Shown here: positions 33,151 to 40,782 of the stretch, in pieces
Position numbering within the stretch: the first letter of the stretch is position 1
Layout: each line of letters begins with the position of its first letter
Assembly (NCBI GenBank): GCA_964459465.1
Contig: CAYWLR010000006.1
Location: 80,811-144,810, forward strand
Length of the DNA: 64,000 bases
Direction of reading: 5' to 3'
Origin: CALAMC01 sp964459465
Lineage (GTDB): Bacteria; Zixibacteria; MSB-5A5; GN15; PGXB01
The notes under the pieces: generated by a model
What the model was told of the DNA's origin: nothing
The model's input: only the letters and a program-made list of their open reading frames with translations
The model's database searches: none
Translations under genes and position numbers: made by a program

Positions 33151-33698
33151 ATCTTTTCCTCACTTTTTATGGCGCGGTTGCGACCGTCGCCGGATGCTCC
33201 GGTTAAATACCGAATCAGGGCGCGGCGCATAACCGCCCGGGCGCGACTCAAGCGCACCTTCAAACTTCCTTCGGATTTGCCCGTGACTGCGCTCAATTCG
33301 CCGAGTGGCCAGCCCTGTAATTCGTAAAGCGTTACCAGGGCGCGGTCATACGGTGCCAGAGCCATCAGGGCGATTCTTATTCTACGTTTGGCCGCATGAG
33401 CATTCTCGGCGTCGGCGGCTGCATCGACTTTATGGCCGTTTTCTGTCATCCACAGCCAACTCTTCAGACGCTCGCGGCGGTATCGGCTTTTGAACCGGTT
33501 GATCATGATCTTGTATAGCCACGGTCGGAAGACGTCGCGATTTTTCAGTTTCTCAAACCCGGTCAGCGCGCGCACCAGGCAATCCTGATACAAATCGTCG
33601 CCGTCATCACGGTCAGCCATCAGCTTGCGGCAGAAGGCTCGGGCTTTAAGATGCTCCGGTTCAAGCAGTTTCCAAAAAAGAGCTCTTCTATCGTCCAT
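33120..33698 (-). CDS. ECF-type RNA polymerase sigma factor
   Basis: A 192-residue sigma factor from ATG 33698; a longer frame upstream lacks sigma features. Region 2 is DDLYQDCLVRALTGFEKL (about residues 34-51) and FRPWLYKIMINRFKSRYRRE (about 58-77). Region 4 is ALAPYDRALVTLYELQGWPLGELSAVTGKSEGSLKVRLSRAR (helix-turn-helix at about 130-165). It should direct RNA polymerase to its own regulon and is paired with the membrane anti-sigma factor translated from the overlapping gene. The regulon cannot be told here; the pair's own upstream region is the likely first target. Confidence 0.9.
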   Translation of the reverse strand: MDDRRALFWKLLEPEHLKARAFCRKLMADRDDGDDLYQDCLVRALTGFEKLKNRDVFRPWLYKIMINRFKSRYRRERLKSWLWMTENGHKVDAAADAENAHAAKRRIRIALMALAPYDRALVTLYELQGWPLGELSAVTGKSEGSLKVRLSRARAVMRRALIRYLTGASGDGRNRAIKSEEKICVVTKPGRK

Positions 33699-33854
33699 CT
33701 GATTCTTAGACCCAGCCAACGAATAAAAGTTACAAATTTCCCGCGATAATTTCGAGGATAGGCAATAAATTTGAATATTTGTGCCAAAACACAGGTAAAT
33801 AATACCAGAGATTGAACAAATTTCCTTAAAAAACACCTCGCAGCGTGTTAACGC

Positions 33855-33902
33855 AAAACCGCCGGTCGCTGGTCTTTTATGACCCTTCCAACCGGCGGTT
33901 TT
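33855..33902 (-). terminator. Intrinsic terminator downstream of hgcB
   Basis: A perfect 12-bp stem AAAACCGCCGGT/ACCGGCGGTTTT (33855-33866 with 33891-33902) with a 24-base loop, 13 bases past the hgcB stop. The T tract is part of the stem. Confidence 0.7.
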
Positions 33903-33914
33903 ATTTTTGCGTGA

Positions 33915-34217
33915 TTAACAGCAGCAGGAATCAGCGCCGTCGCCACAATCACACGACGGCTCGACTTTACGCAGAGCTCCGATTATCACCGCCGTGGCGC
34001 ACCCCACCCCGGCTTGGACCGTGATGGCTTCGTCGGGGCAATTTTGCGCACACGCCCCGCATTCCATACAAGCATCGCCATCGATAACAGCCGCCTTTTT
34101 ATCGACCATGGCGAAAACCGCGTGAGGACAAACAATCAGACACATGGTACAGCCACTGCATTTTGTCCGCTCCAGTGCCAGAGTCGTCACATTTTTCAGA
34201 TATTTCAGTTTCGACAT
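33915..34217 (-). CDS. hgcB: Mercury methylation ferredoxin HgcB
   Basis: A 100-residue ferredoxin from ATG 34217 with GAGG upstream. Two [4Fe-4S] motifs are complete: Cys20, 23, 26, 30 and Cys50, 53, 56, 60, the second within CMECGACAQNCP, the form typical of HgcB. A lone Cys73 and a C-terminal CCC (98-100) match the conserved single Cys and vicinal Cys pair that distinguish HgcB from ordinary ferredoxins. HgcB reduces the HgcA corrinoid and probably hands Hg(II) to it. It starts seven bases after the hgcA stop and ends before a strong terminator. The identification rests on these motifs together with the adjacent hgcA. Confidence 0.93.
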   Translation of the reverse strand: MSKLKYLKNVTTLALERTKCSGCTMCLIVCPHAVFAMVDKKAAVIDGDACMECGACAQNCPDEAITVQAGVGCATAVIIGALRKVEPSCDCGDGADSCCC

Positions 34218-34224
34218 GCTATCC

Positions 34225-35361
34225 TCATACAAATATTCCCGCGATCCAGAGACCCGATCCGATGATGGCCCCGGTCACCTGTAATGGCACGGCCGTCTTC
34301 ATTTCCCTTTTCACGCCCGACAGCGATGTATATGTCGAATTGCCCGTAAAATTCATGGCAATGAAGCTGGTCATGGATATTATTATCATTGTCCAGGCCA
34401 ATCCTGTCAGTTCTCCGGGCAGGGGGATTATCGAAAGGATATACATAATATAGAATACTATGCCGACCATAAGACCGGCAACGGCCCCCTTGGCGGCAAA
34501 TGCCCGCCCGGGCAAATATGGTAACAGCACTGGAGGCAGTATATGTCCCGTAAAATAGGCCGATGCCAGAATTATTAAATTGTTAAGGCCGTAATGCAAC
34601 ATACGTTCGAAAGAAAAGACATCGCGTCCGAGACCGGATAAAACGAACATCGTCATTGCGATGGGAATAAAATATTTCAATGATAGTACCATGTCGCACG
34701 GAATCAGCACGGCCCTGTCCATAAAATCGAAACGCACCCGCCGCATGGCCGGTGTGGCCTTATAACCATCGCCGATAAACTGCCTTATATCTTCGGCCCG
34801 GATCGGGCCGTAAATGACACGAAAGCCCGAGCGTTCTTTGACGGCGTGGGCCGCCACACCCGGAGCGCCCAGTTGCGGGACAATCAAACGCCGATGGCTC
34901 ACCACTTTGGTCAGTTGCGTCAATTCTATTCGTCGCAATATCTCTTCAGTTCCAAACGTCCCCTTTCCGGCGGCGCACCAGACGTTGATACCTTTAGTAT
35001 CAAGAACCATAATCCAGCAGTCGAGACCATCCAGATTGGAGCGCAAGCGGTCAAAGCTCATTTTATAATTGGCCGAAACCATCACCGGCGATTTGTCATC
35101 GGGACGCCCGACCGCATAGAGGCCCGGCGGTACCCGGTAATCCTGTCGTCCGATCCCCCACCGGACTTTAAATGACCCCAACCGATCGGCTCTTAGTAGT
35201 TTCGTGGAAACCTGCGGAAGGTCGCCAATGTCGGACGTTACCTCGCCGATTATCCAGTGCAAATCGGGCGGTGATATTACACCGGCGCCGATATTTATTG
35301 GCGGTCCAGGCGGCGCGCACGAGCCAGAAACGGGCTTGGACTCTTTATTGGTCCCTTTCAT
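34225..35361 (-). CDS. hgcA: Mercury methylation corrinoid protein HgcA
   Basis: A 378-residue protein. The N-terminal corrinoid-binding domain (about residues 35-200) contains the strictly conserved cap-helix motif NVWCAAGK at 126-133, whose Cys129 would be the lower cobalt ligand. The C-terminal part (about 225-378) has five membrane helices and the HgcA-typical MNFTGNSTYTSLSGVKREM segment at about 336-354. HgcA transfers a methyl group from its corrinoid to Hg(II), producing methylmercury; the methyl group is thought to come from C1 metabolism. The start codon overlaps the stop of the upstream nuclease-like gene (TAATG), and hgcB follows directly. Length is somewhat above the ~340 residues of Pseudodesulfovibrio ND132 HgcA because of an N-terminal extension. 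Confidence 0.95.
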   Translation of the reverse strand: MKGTNKESKPVSGSCAPPGPPINIGAGVISPPDLHWIIGEVTSDIGDLPQVSTKLLRADRLGSFKVRWGIGRQDYRVPPGLYAVGRPDDKSPVMVSANYKMSFDRLRSNLDGLDCWIMVLDTKGINVWCAAGKGTFGTEEILRRIELTQLTKVVSHRRLIVPQLGAPGVAAHAVKERSGFRVIYGPIRAEDIRQFIGDGYKATPAMRRVRFDFMDRAVLIPCDMVLSLKYFIPIAMTMFVLSGLGRDVFSFERMLHYGLNNLIILASAYFTGHILPPVLLPYLPGRAFAAKGAVAGLMVGIVFYIMYILSIIPLPGELTGLAWTMIIISMTSFIAMNFTGNSTYTSLSGVKREMKTAVPLQVTGAIIGSGLWIAGIFV

Positions 35362-35780
35362 TAATCGGCACCCCGCTCCAGCACTCCACGGAGTTTGTCC
35401 ATTATCGAACCCCGGCCGCCGTGAACAATGAAGACCGCTTTCATACCATGACGGGCATACAACTGCCTTTTCTGCTCGACCCGGTCGGTGTAAAAGGGCA
35501 TATGATTATAGCCGCAGATTTCAATGAAGAGATCATAATCGGGCAGATAAAAATCCGGGCGGTACTGCCTTCCGGCCAGAATAATCAACGGTTCGTACTT
35601 GTAGGCGATGCCCATTTCTTCAAAATACTCGACACACTCTTTTTCATGCCGCGAGCGTACTCGCAATCGATTACCCGCCGGCAACTGCGGCGGTTTGATT
35701 TTCGGGCGACCGTATCGAACACCGGCCGACGGGCCCGGGCGACCGTCTTTTTTCATTCGGCGCGGACGATTAATTGACAT
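35361..35780 (-). CDS. PD-(D/E)XK nuclease-like protein coupled to hgcA
   Basis: A 139-residue protein. A basic N-terminus (about residues 1-40) is followed by RSRHEKECVEYFEEMGIAY (about 42-60), EPLIILAGRQYRPDFYLPDYDLFIEICGYN (about 63-92) and KAVFIVHGG. The E...PDF...EIC arrangement matches the core of small restriction-endonuclease-like folds such as DUF559 and T7 endonuclease I relatives, with Cys in place of the usual Lys after the second acidic residue. Its stop overlaps the hgcA start by the bases TAATG, so the two are translationally coupled. Whether it has anything to do with mercury is unknown. Confidence 0.65.
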   Translation of the reverse strand: MSINRPRRMKKDGRPGPSAGVRYGRPKIKPPQLPAGNRLRVRSRHEKECVEYFEEMGIAYKYEPLIILAGRQYRPDFYLPDYDLFIEICGYNHMPFYTDRVEQKRQLYARHGMKAVFIVHGGRGSIMDKLRGVLERGAD

Positions 35781-35854
35781 ATCACAAAATACTATGAAAA
35801 CGATACAAAAGCAATCATATATATACGCTTATGCGCATATTATAATTGCTTTGT

Positions 35855-36769
35855 TCAGGGCTCGATGGCCGGCTTGGGCTTTTGCGAGGAAATCGCCGAC
35901 AGCAACAGCGCCGCGAATATAAAACCGCCGCCGACCGCCCGAAACCAGACAAACGACTCACCGCCGACAGTCCAGGCAAAAAGGGCCGCAAACACCGGCT
36001 CAAGGGCAAAAATAAGAGCCACCCGAAGCGGCGCGACAATTTTTTGCGCCAGCATCTGTATGACAAACGCCGAAAGAGTCGGAAACAGCGCCAGAAAGAC
36101 CACGACACCGATCGCCTTTTGTGATTTTACCGAAAAATCCAGACCGAAAACGATTGCCGATATAAGACTCAAAAATCCGACCACCAGAAACTGCTGGCAA
36201 CTGGTGATATACGGGTCAATGCCCCCCTTCATGTATTTATCCGAATACAATAAATGCAAAGCATAGGTCATCGCCGCAATCAAAGTCAGCGCGTCGCCGA
36301 TATTGACCTTTTTCATGCCACCCGTCAAAATCCAGAGTCCGATTAATGACACGCCCGAGGCGATAACTTCAAGCAAAGTCGGCTTGCGCTTGAATATAAA
36401 TCTCAAAAATACCGGGACAAAAGCCACGAACAGCCCGGTGATAAAGCCGGAATTGGAGGCGGTTGTGAATCCGAGACCGATTGTCTGCGGGATGTATAAA
36501 AGCCACAGAATAAATCCGAGAAACAACCCGATTTTAATGTCGGCCAGCGGCTTAAGGCCTCTCGTGTAAATAAATATCAGTAGCATACACCCGGCCATGA
36601 TAAAGCGATAAGCCACCATGACCACCGGATCGATATCATCGAGCGCCCCTTTGACCAGAAAAAAAGTCGCCCCCCAGATGGCGGCGGCATAAAAAAGCCC
36701 CGCTTGGGCCATAAATAGTTTCAATTTCGATGGTTCACCGTAATTCGGCATGGCCGCAGGAAAATCCAA
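35855..36769 (-). CDS. DMT superfamily (EamA) transporter
   Basis: A 304-residue membrane protein with ten hydrophobic helices in two EamA repeats (AAIWGATFFLVKGAL near residue 25 and LIAAMTYALHLLYSDKY near 170). The start is placed at TTG 36769, six bases after AAGGAG; the first in-frame ATG (36751) has no ribosome site at a usable distance. EamA carriers export amino acids, nucleotides or other small metabolites. Substrate unknown. It lies 74 bases upstream of the nuclease-hgcA-hgcB run in the same direction and could share its transcript. Confidence 0.85.
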   Translation of the reverse strand: MDFPAAMPNYGEPSKLKLFMAQAGLFYAAAIWGATFFLVKGALDDIDPVVMVAYRFIMAGCMLLIFIYTRGLKPLADIKIGLFLGFILWLLYIPQTIGLGFTTASNSGFITGLFVAFVPVFLRFIFKRKPTLLEVIASGVSLIGLWILTGGMKKVNIGDALTLIAAMTYALHLLYSDKYMKGGIDPYITSCQQFLVVGFLSLISAIVFGLDFSVKSQKAIGVVVFLALFPTLSAFVIQMLAQKIVAPLRVALIFALEPVFAALFAWTVGGESFVWFRAVGGGFIFAALLLSAISSQKPKPAIEP

Positions 36770-36925
36770 ATTGAACTCCTTGTCAACTAAATATAGCTTA
36801 AGTTGACCTCTTATCTGACTAACCGGCGCCACCAATGCCGGCCTTTCCACCAAAATGGACTTATACGTAAAAGTTGACTTATGCGGCCATTTTGTTATTT
36901 TAGGGTCAGCAAATTATTGTCAAAT

Positions 36926-38140
36926 ATGAGGTTTAATTTGGATAAGCTGATATATCTCGACAACGCTGCCACCTCCTGGCCCAAACCCGATAGTGTCTAT
37001 GCTTTCATGGTGGAGTTCTATCGCTCCTGCGGGGTTAATCCGGGACGAAGCGGCTTTGATATGGCCATCGAGGCGGGCAATATCCTCGAGGATTTGCGCA
37101 CCCGCCTGACCCGCTTCTTCGGCGGGGACCTGATTACACCGGAACGCCTCTGTTTTGGTTACAACGCCACCGACGCCCTCAATTTGATCATCCAGGGCCT
37201 GCTCGGACATGGCGACCATGTCGTTACCACCAACCTCGAACACAATTCCGTCATCCGACCGATCAATCACCTCGTGCGCGATCGCGGCGTCGAGGCTACT
37301 TTCGTTCCGTTCAATGCCGATGGCTTTGTCGAACCCGATGACGTCAAAAAGGCCATCAAGCCCAACACCAAACTGGTCATCGTCAATCATGGCTCCAATG
37401 TCATCGGCACCGTGCAACCGGTCGCCGACATCGGCGCCGTTTGCCACGAACGCGGCGTTTTGTTTGCCATCGATGCTTCGCAGACCGCCGGCGTCATTCC
37501 GATCGACATGCAAAGCATGAATATCGACGTTCTCGCCTTCACCGGTCATAAATCGCTCATGGGTTGCACCGGCATCGGCGGGTTGTGCGTTCGCAAGCAC
37601 GTGACCATTAAACATACCCGCTCCGGCGGGACCGGCGTCCGTTCCGCCTACCCCTATCATCTCGATGAATACCCGTATCGCATGGAGTACGGCACCCCGA
37701 ACATGGTCGGCGTGGCTTCGCTCTGGGCCGCGCAGGACTGGATCGAACAAAAGGGCGGAGTGGAAAAAATTCATGCCGAGGAAATGCGCCTGGCCCAAAA
37801 GCTGGTCGACGGATTCCGCCAAATCGAGGGTGTCATCGTCTATTGTTGCGATAGCATGGAGCATCACCTTTCGACCGTTACGGTCAATATCGACGGCATG
37901 GAAGCCGGGGACGTCGGCATCATGCTCGACGTTGACCACAACATCGCCACCCGCACCGGACTGCACTGTGCCCCGCTGGTGCACCGGCAGATCGGGACCA
38001 TGTCGATTCATGGCGGAGTGCGTTTCGCGATCGGACCGTTCAACACCGATGAACATGTCGAGGACGCCATCGACGCCATGCGCGCTATCGCGGCCACGGC
38101 CGTGGAAAAGAAAAGATCGAGACTGGCTTCGACCAAATAG
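36926..38140 (+). CDS. Cysteine desulfurase-like class V aminotransferase (PLP-dependent)
   Basis: A 404-residue PLP enzyme from ATG 36926; the longer frame from 36881 lacks support. The opening IYLDNAATSWPKPDSV is typical of the cysteine desulfurase family known as TIGR01977. Cofactor contacts are seen in NLEHNSVIRP, IDASQTAGVIPIDM (about residues 192-205) and TGHKSLMGCTGIGGL (about 215-229), whose Lys forms the internal aldimine. GLHCAPLVHRQIGT (about 347-360) contains the candidate catalytic Cys. It probably releases sulfur or selenium from cysteine or a related amino acid. No IscU or SufU scaffold gene is adjacent, so the acceptor is unknown. Confidence 0.88.
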   Translation: MRFNLDKLIYLDNAATSWPKPDSVYAFMVEFYRSCGVNPGRSGFDMAIEAGNILEDLRTRLTRFFGGDLITPERLCFGYNATDALNLIIQGLLGHGDHVVTTNLEHNSVIRPINHLVRDRGVEATFVPFNADGFVEPDDVKKAIKPNTKLVIVNHGSNVIGTVQPVADIGAVCHERGVLFAIDASQTAGVIPIDMQSMNIDVLAFTGHKSLMGCTGIGGLCVRKHVTIKHTRSGGTGVRSAYPYHLDEYPYRMEYGTPNMVGVASLWAAQDWIEQKGGVEKIHAEEMRLAQKLVDGFRQIEGVIVYCCDSMEHHLSTVTVNIDGMEAGDVGIMLDVDHNIATRTGLHCAPLVHRQIGTMSIHGGVRFAIGPFNTDEHVEDAIDAMRAIAATAVEKKRSRLASTK

Positions 38141-38191
38141 GTTCTTTGTCCGTTTGGCGCGGCCTTTCTGCCCCGTGAGAGGGATTATCGT

Positions 38192-39085
38192 ATGGAACAA
38201 CCGGAACCGCTTTTAACCGTTCCCACCCGCGCCCCGCTTATCAAACAGGGTTGGCTTCGCGGCCTTTTGTTTTTACCGGTTCATTTTATCGGTATTGCCC
38301 TGGTCGCCGTCATCGTCCTGATTCTGTTGGGCTTCAACTTTTATGACTATGCCAATTACGACCAGTATCTCGATCGACCGATCATGATTATTCTTAATCT
38401 TGCCATGTTGCTCTGGACAATATTGATTACCCTTGCCTTCAGAAAACTTATCGACAACCGCTCCTTTGTCTCTCTCGGATTCGCCTTCTCCCGGGTTTGG
38501 TTCAAGGATATGCTCGCGGGTTTAATGCTCGGTGGCATCCTTATGACCGCTCTCTTTTTGATTGCCCTTTACCTGGGAGCGGTAACCGTCACCGGCTGGA
38601 ATTTCCCGGTCGCCTCGCTGGTGGCGTTGGCTGTCAATTTGGCCTGCGCCGGGGCCATCGAGGAAATCACCCTGCGCGGTTATTTGCTCAACAATATGAT
38701 GACCTCGATGAATAAATATCTGGCGCTGGGGCTCACCTCGGTCATTTTTTCCGTGGCGCACGGTTTCAACCCCGAATTCGGATGGATCAGCCTGTTGAAT
38801 ATATTTTTGGCCGGAGTCCTTCTCGGGATTTACTACATCCACAAGCAAAACCTCTGGTTTCCCATCGGCCTGCACTTTTCCTGGAATTTTTTTCAGGGCG
38901 CGGTTTATGGCTCTCCCGTGAGCGGCGTCAAACTGGACGGCATATTTTTAACCGAATATACCGGAAGCGATTATCTCACCGGCGGGCAGTTCGGTTTCGA
39001 GGCCTCGCTGGCCGCCTCGATTGTCACCATCGGCGCCATACTGCTGATTCATTTCAACTACCGCCCCAAAAAATTATCCGCATAG
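38192..39085 (+). CDS. CPBP family intramembrane metalloprotease
   Basis: A 297-residue protein with about eight membrane helices. Motif 1 EEITLRG starts at Glu157-Glu158, motif 2 FSVAH ends at His190, and a further His/Asn segment LHFSWNFFQG (about 229-238) completes the CPBP (Abi/Rce1) active site. Such proteases cleave membrane-bound or prenylated peptides, and in bacteria some give bacteriocin self-immunity. Start ATG follows GAGAGGG. It lies 51 bases after the aminotransferase gene and is probably co-transcribed, though no functional link is evident. Confidence 0.85.
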   Translation: MEQPEPLLTVPTRAPLIKQGWLRGLLFLPVHFIGIALVAVIVLILLGFNFYDYANYDQYLDRPIMIILNLAMLLWTILITLAFRKLIDNRSFVSLGFAFSRVWFKDMLAGLMLGGILMTALFLIALYLGAVTVTGWNFPVASLVALAVNLACAGAIEEITLRGYLLNNMMTSMNKYLALGLTSVIFSVAHGFNPEFGWISLLNIFLAGVLLGIYYIHKQNLWFPIGLHFSWNFFQGAVYGSPVSGVKLDGIFLTEYTGSDYLTGGQFGFEASLAASIVTIGAILLIHFNYRPKKLSA

Positions 39086-39141
39086 ATTAGGCGCACTCGG
39101 CGAAGACATTAAAGAATGAAGGATGCTTGACTTCTTTCCGT

Positions 39142-39978
39142 TTATATAAAAATGTAATTCTGGTCCCATTTCGTGGCACCAATGGTTGCAGGAATTATAC
39201 CCGAATCTTCAATACAAATAGACCCATCTTTTCGTGTCGTTAAAACTTTGCGGACGGTGCCACCCACCGAAATGCCAGACGCGTAATTTCCATAATCTAC
39301 TTCTTGCGTATTGTACTGAATTGGCCCATCAGAAACGATAATAATTTTGGGCTTTGCATAAGAGAATACATCTTTTAAAAAACCGTTCTGACGTCCATGA
39401 TGGGCGGCCACGAAGATATTCGTCTGTTCTAGACACTCTTGAACAATTTTATTTTTGAGTATTTCTATCCAGCCTGACTGCTCCATGTCGCCCGGAAAAC
39501 AAAAAGCGAGATTCTTGGTCTGAACAAAAGTTAATAAACTAAGATTATTGGTATCTTTAAATAATGGATAATTATTTTCAAAAATCCTGTATTCTATGTC
39601 ATCCAAATCAGGTTTTTCTGGTGAAGGACGAGACCCTGATCTTAAATCAAGGAGTGCTTTCATCCCGTTCCCCAGTTGCCCATTTTCCAACTTCAAAGAC
39701 TTTAATTGCTCAACGGAGATGGATTTATTCACCCTGAATTTATTAATTGAAATAGTGCGATTATTTCCATGCATATACGGAAGGTCTGTAAGATGATCTT
39801 CGTCATAGTTAGATATTACCAAATATTCAATAGTCTTGAAGTTCATTTCTTTTAATAATGCTGACGGACGAAATCCTGTTGTAGTATTAGTGCCTGCGTC
39901 GATCATCATCACCTTTCCATTATTGGCCAACAATAATGCGCAAAAACCGTGCTCCACATCGCAGATTATAGCTTTCAT
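39142..39978 (-). CDS. MBL-fold (ComEC-type) metallohydrolase-like protein
   Basis: A 278-residue protein from ATG 39978, whose A overlaps the TAA of the upstream gene (TAATG). The opening KAIICDVEHGFCALL and MMIDAGTNTTTGFRPS are MBL-fold strands. The metal motif reads SNYDEDHLTDL, where ComEC-type proteins have SHxDxDHxGG, so the first two His are replaced by Asn and Asp. LAFCFPGDMEQSGW and FVAAHHGRQNGF supply the later metal residues. It could be a one-metal or altered phosphodiesterase/nuclease. The gene and its partner are visibly more A+T-rich than the surroundings, which suggests transfer. Confidence 0.75.
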   Translation of the reverse strand: MKAIICDVEHGFCALLLANNGKVMMIDAGTNTTTGFRPSALLKEMNFKTIEYLVISNYDEDHLTDLPYMHGNNRTISINKFRVNKSISVEQLKSLKLENGQLGNGMKALLDLRSGSRPSPEKPDLDDIEYRIFENNYPLFKDTNNLSLLTFVQTKNLAFCFPGDMEQSGWIEILKNKIVQECLEQTNIFVAAHHGRQNGFLKDVFSYAKPKIIIVSDGPIQYNTQEVDYGNYASGISVGGTVRKVLTTRKDGSICIEDSGIIPATIGATKWDQNYIFI

Positions 39979-40643
39979 TATTTCTCCATCACCTGCCTTG
40001 AAAGAACCCCCATTAAGCATTCTAGAGCGTACAAGCGATAAAATTTTAAATGCCTGTAGAAAAAAATCAAAAACACCATTCCGGCTGTAATTGGAAATAA
40101 GCAATTTATGTCTTTTAATCCCGATGCGCTCGTTAAGATCGATATTATAAGAAGGAGTAAGGAAACAAAAGAGAGATTTCTCGAAAATCCATAAAGGCCT
40201 AAAAACAAGTTCATTCTGACCGATGTTTCCGGTTGGTTTTTTGATATCAAAAAGGCCTCATAGAATAAGGTTTCCGGATTATCTAATGCCATTGTTTGAG
40301 AAAGGTTGGAAAGTATTTTATTGCGAATGCATATGGGCAACGGTCGAAAATATCCTGGAAATAGAAGTTGCTTTATTCGGCCTGCTTGGCTTCCCATGAT
40401 AATTGCCGTTGGATGACCAAGTAATTTTCGCGTAAAAAGCATTTCTATAAGCGCTTGAGCTGGTGTCGCTAATAAATGGCCGCATGCATAGGCGCTCATC
40501 GTCCAAAATAGGAATTGGGCCGTTGTTAAATTCCCTCCCCTTAACCAATCTTGGCCAATCAATACATCAGTGAAAACTAACATTATTGCGCCCGATACAA
40601 GGTAGGCAAAAAAATCATATACTGAAAATGGTGATTTGTCCAT
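39978..40643 (-). CDS. Uncharacterised membrane protein coupled to the MBL-fold gene
   Basis: A 221-residue protein with four or more membrane helices (about residues 10-28, 40-58, 148-167 and 180-196) and a central soluble part. I recognise no family. The stop codon overlaps the start of the MBL-fold gene, so the two products are made together and may form one membrane-associated system. A+T-rich like its partner. Confidence 0.7.
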   Translation of the reverse strand: MDKSPFSVYDFFAYLVSGAIMLVFTDVLIGQDWLRGGNLTTAQFLFWTMSAYACGHLLATPAQALIEMLFTRKLLGHPTAIIMGSQAGRIKQLLFPGYFRPLPICIRNKILSNLSQTMALDNPETLFYEAFLISKNQPETSVRMNLFLGLYGFSRNLSFVSLLLLIISILTSASGLKDINCLFPITAGMVFLIFFYRHLKFYRLYALECLMGVLSRQVMEK

Positions 40644-40646
40644 TAC

Positions 40647-40782
40647 CTAAACAAAAAGAAAAGATGCGTTTGAGTCAATCACATTTTTCCCGAATATTCC
40701 TGACCATAAATCCTTATAAGGGTCAATGCAGGTCATAAGAAACATTGCCGCCCTCAATACTTCGGAGTTCGTTCCCAATTCT
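40647..40782 (-). pseudogene. Probable C-terminal gene remnant at island edge
   Basis: Directly after the stop of the M50-HlyD gene, the minus strand stays open for about 44 codons (KELGTNSEVLRAAMFL, then MTCIDPYKDLWSGIFGK and a TAG at 40647) and ends three bases before the membrane protein start. It reads like natural protein and shares the A+T-rich composition of the next two genes. A truncated third gene of that operon is possible; I recognise no family. Confidence 0.3.

Noticed and set aside
36920..38200. A 426-codon minus-strand frame
   Set aside because: It is opposite the class V aminotransferase gene, whose PLP motifs are clear; the reverse frame is a high-GC artefact.
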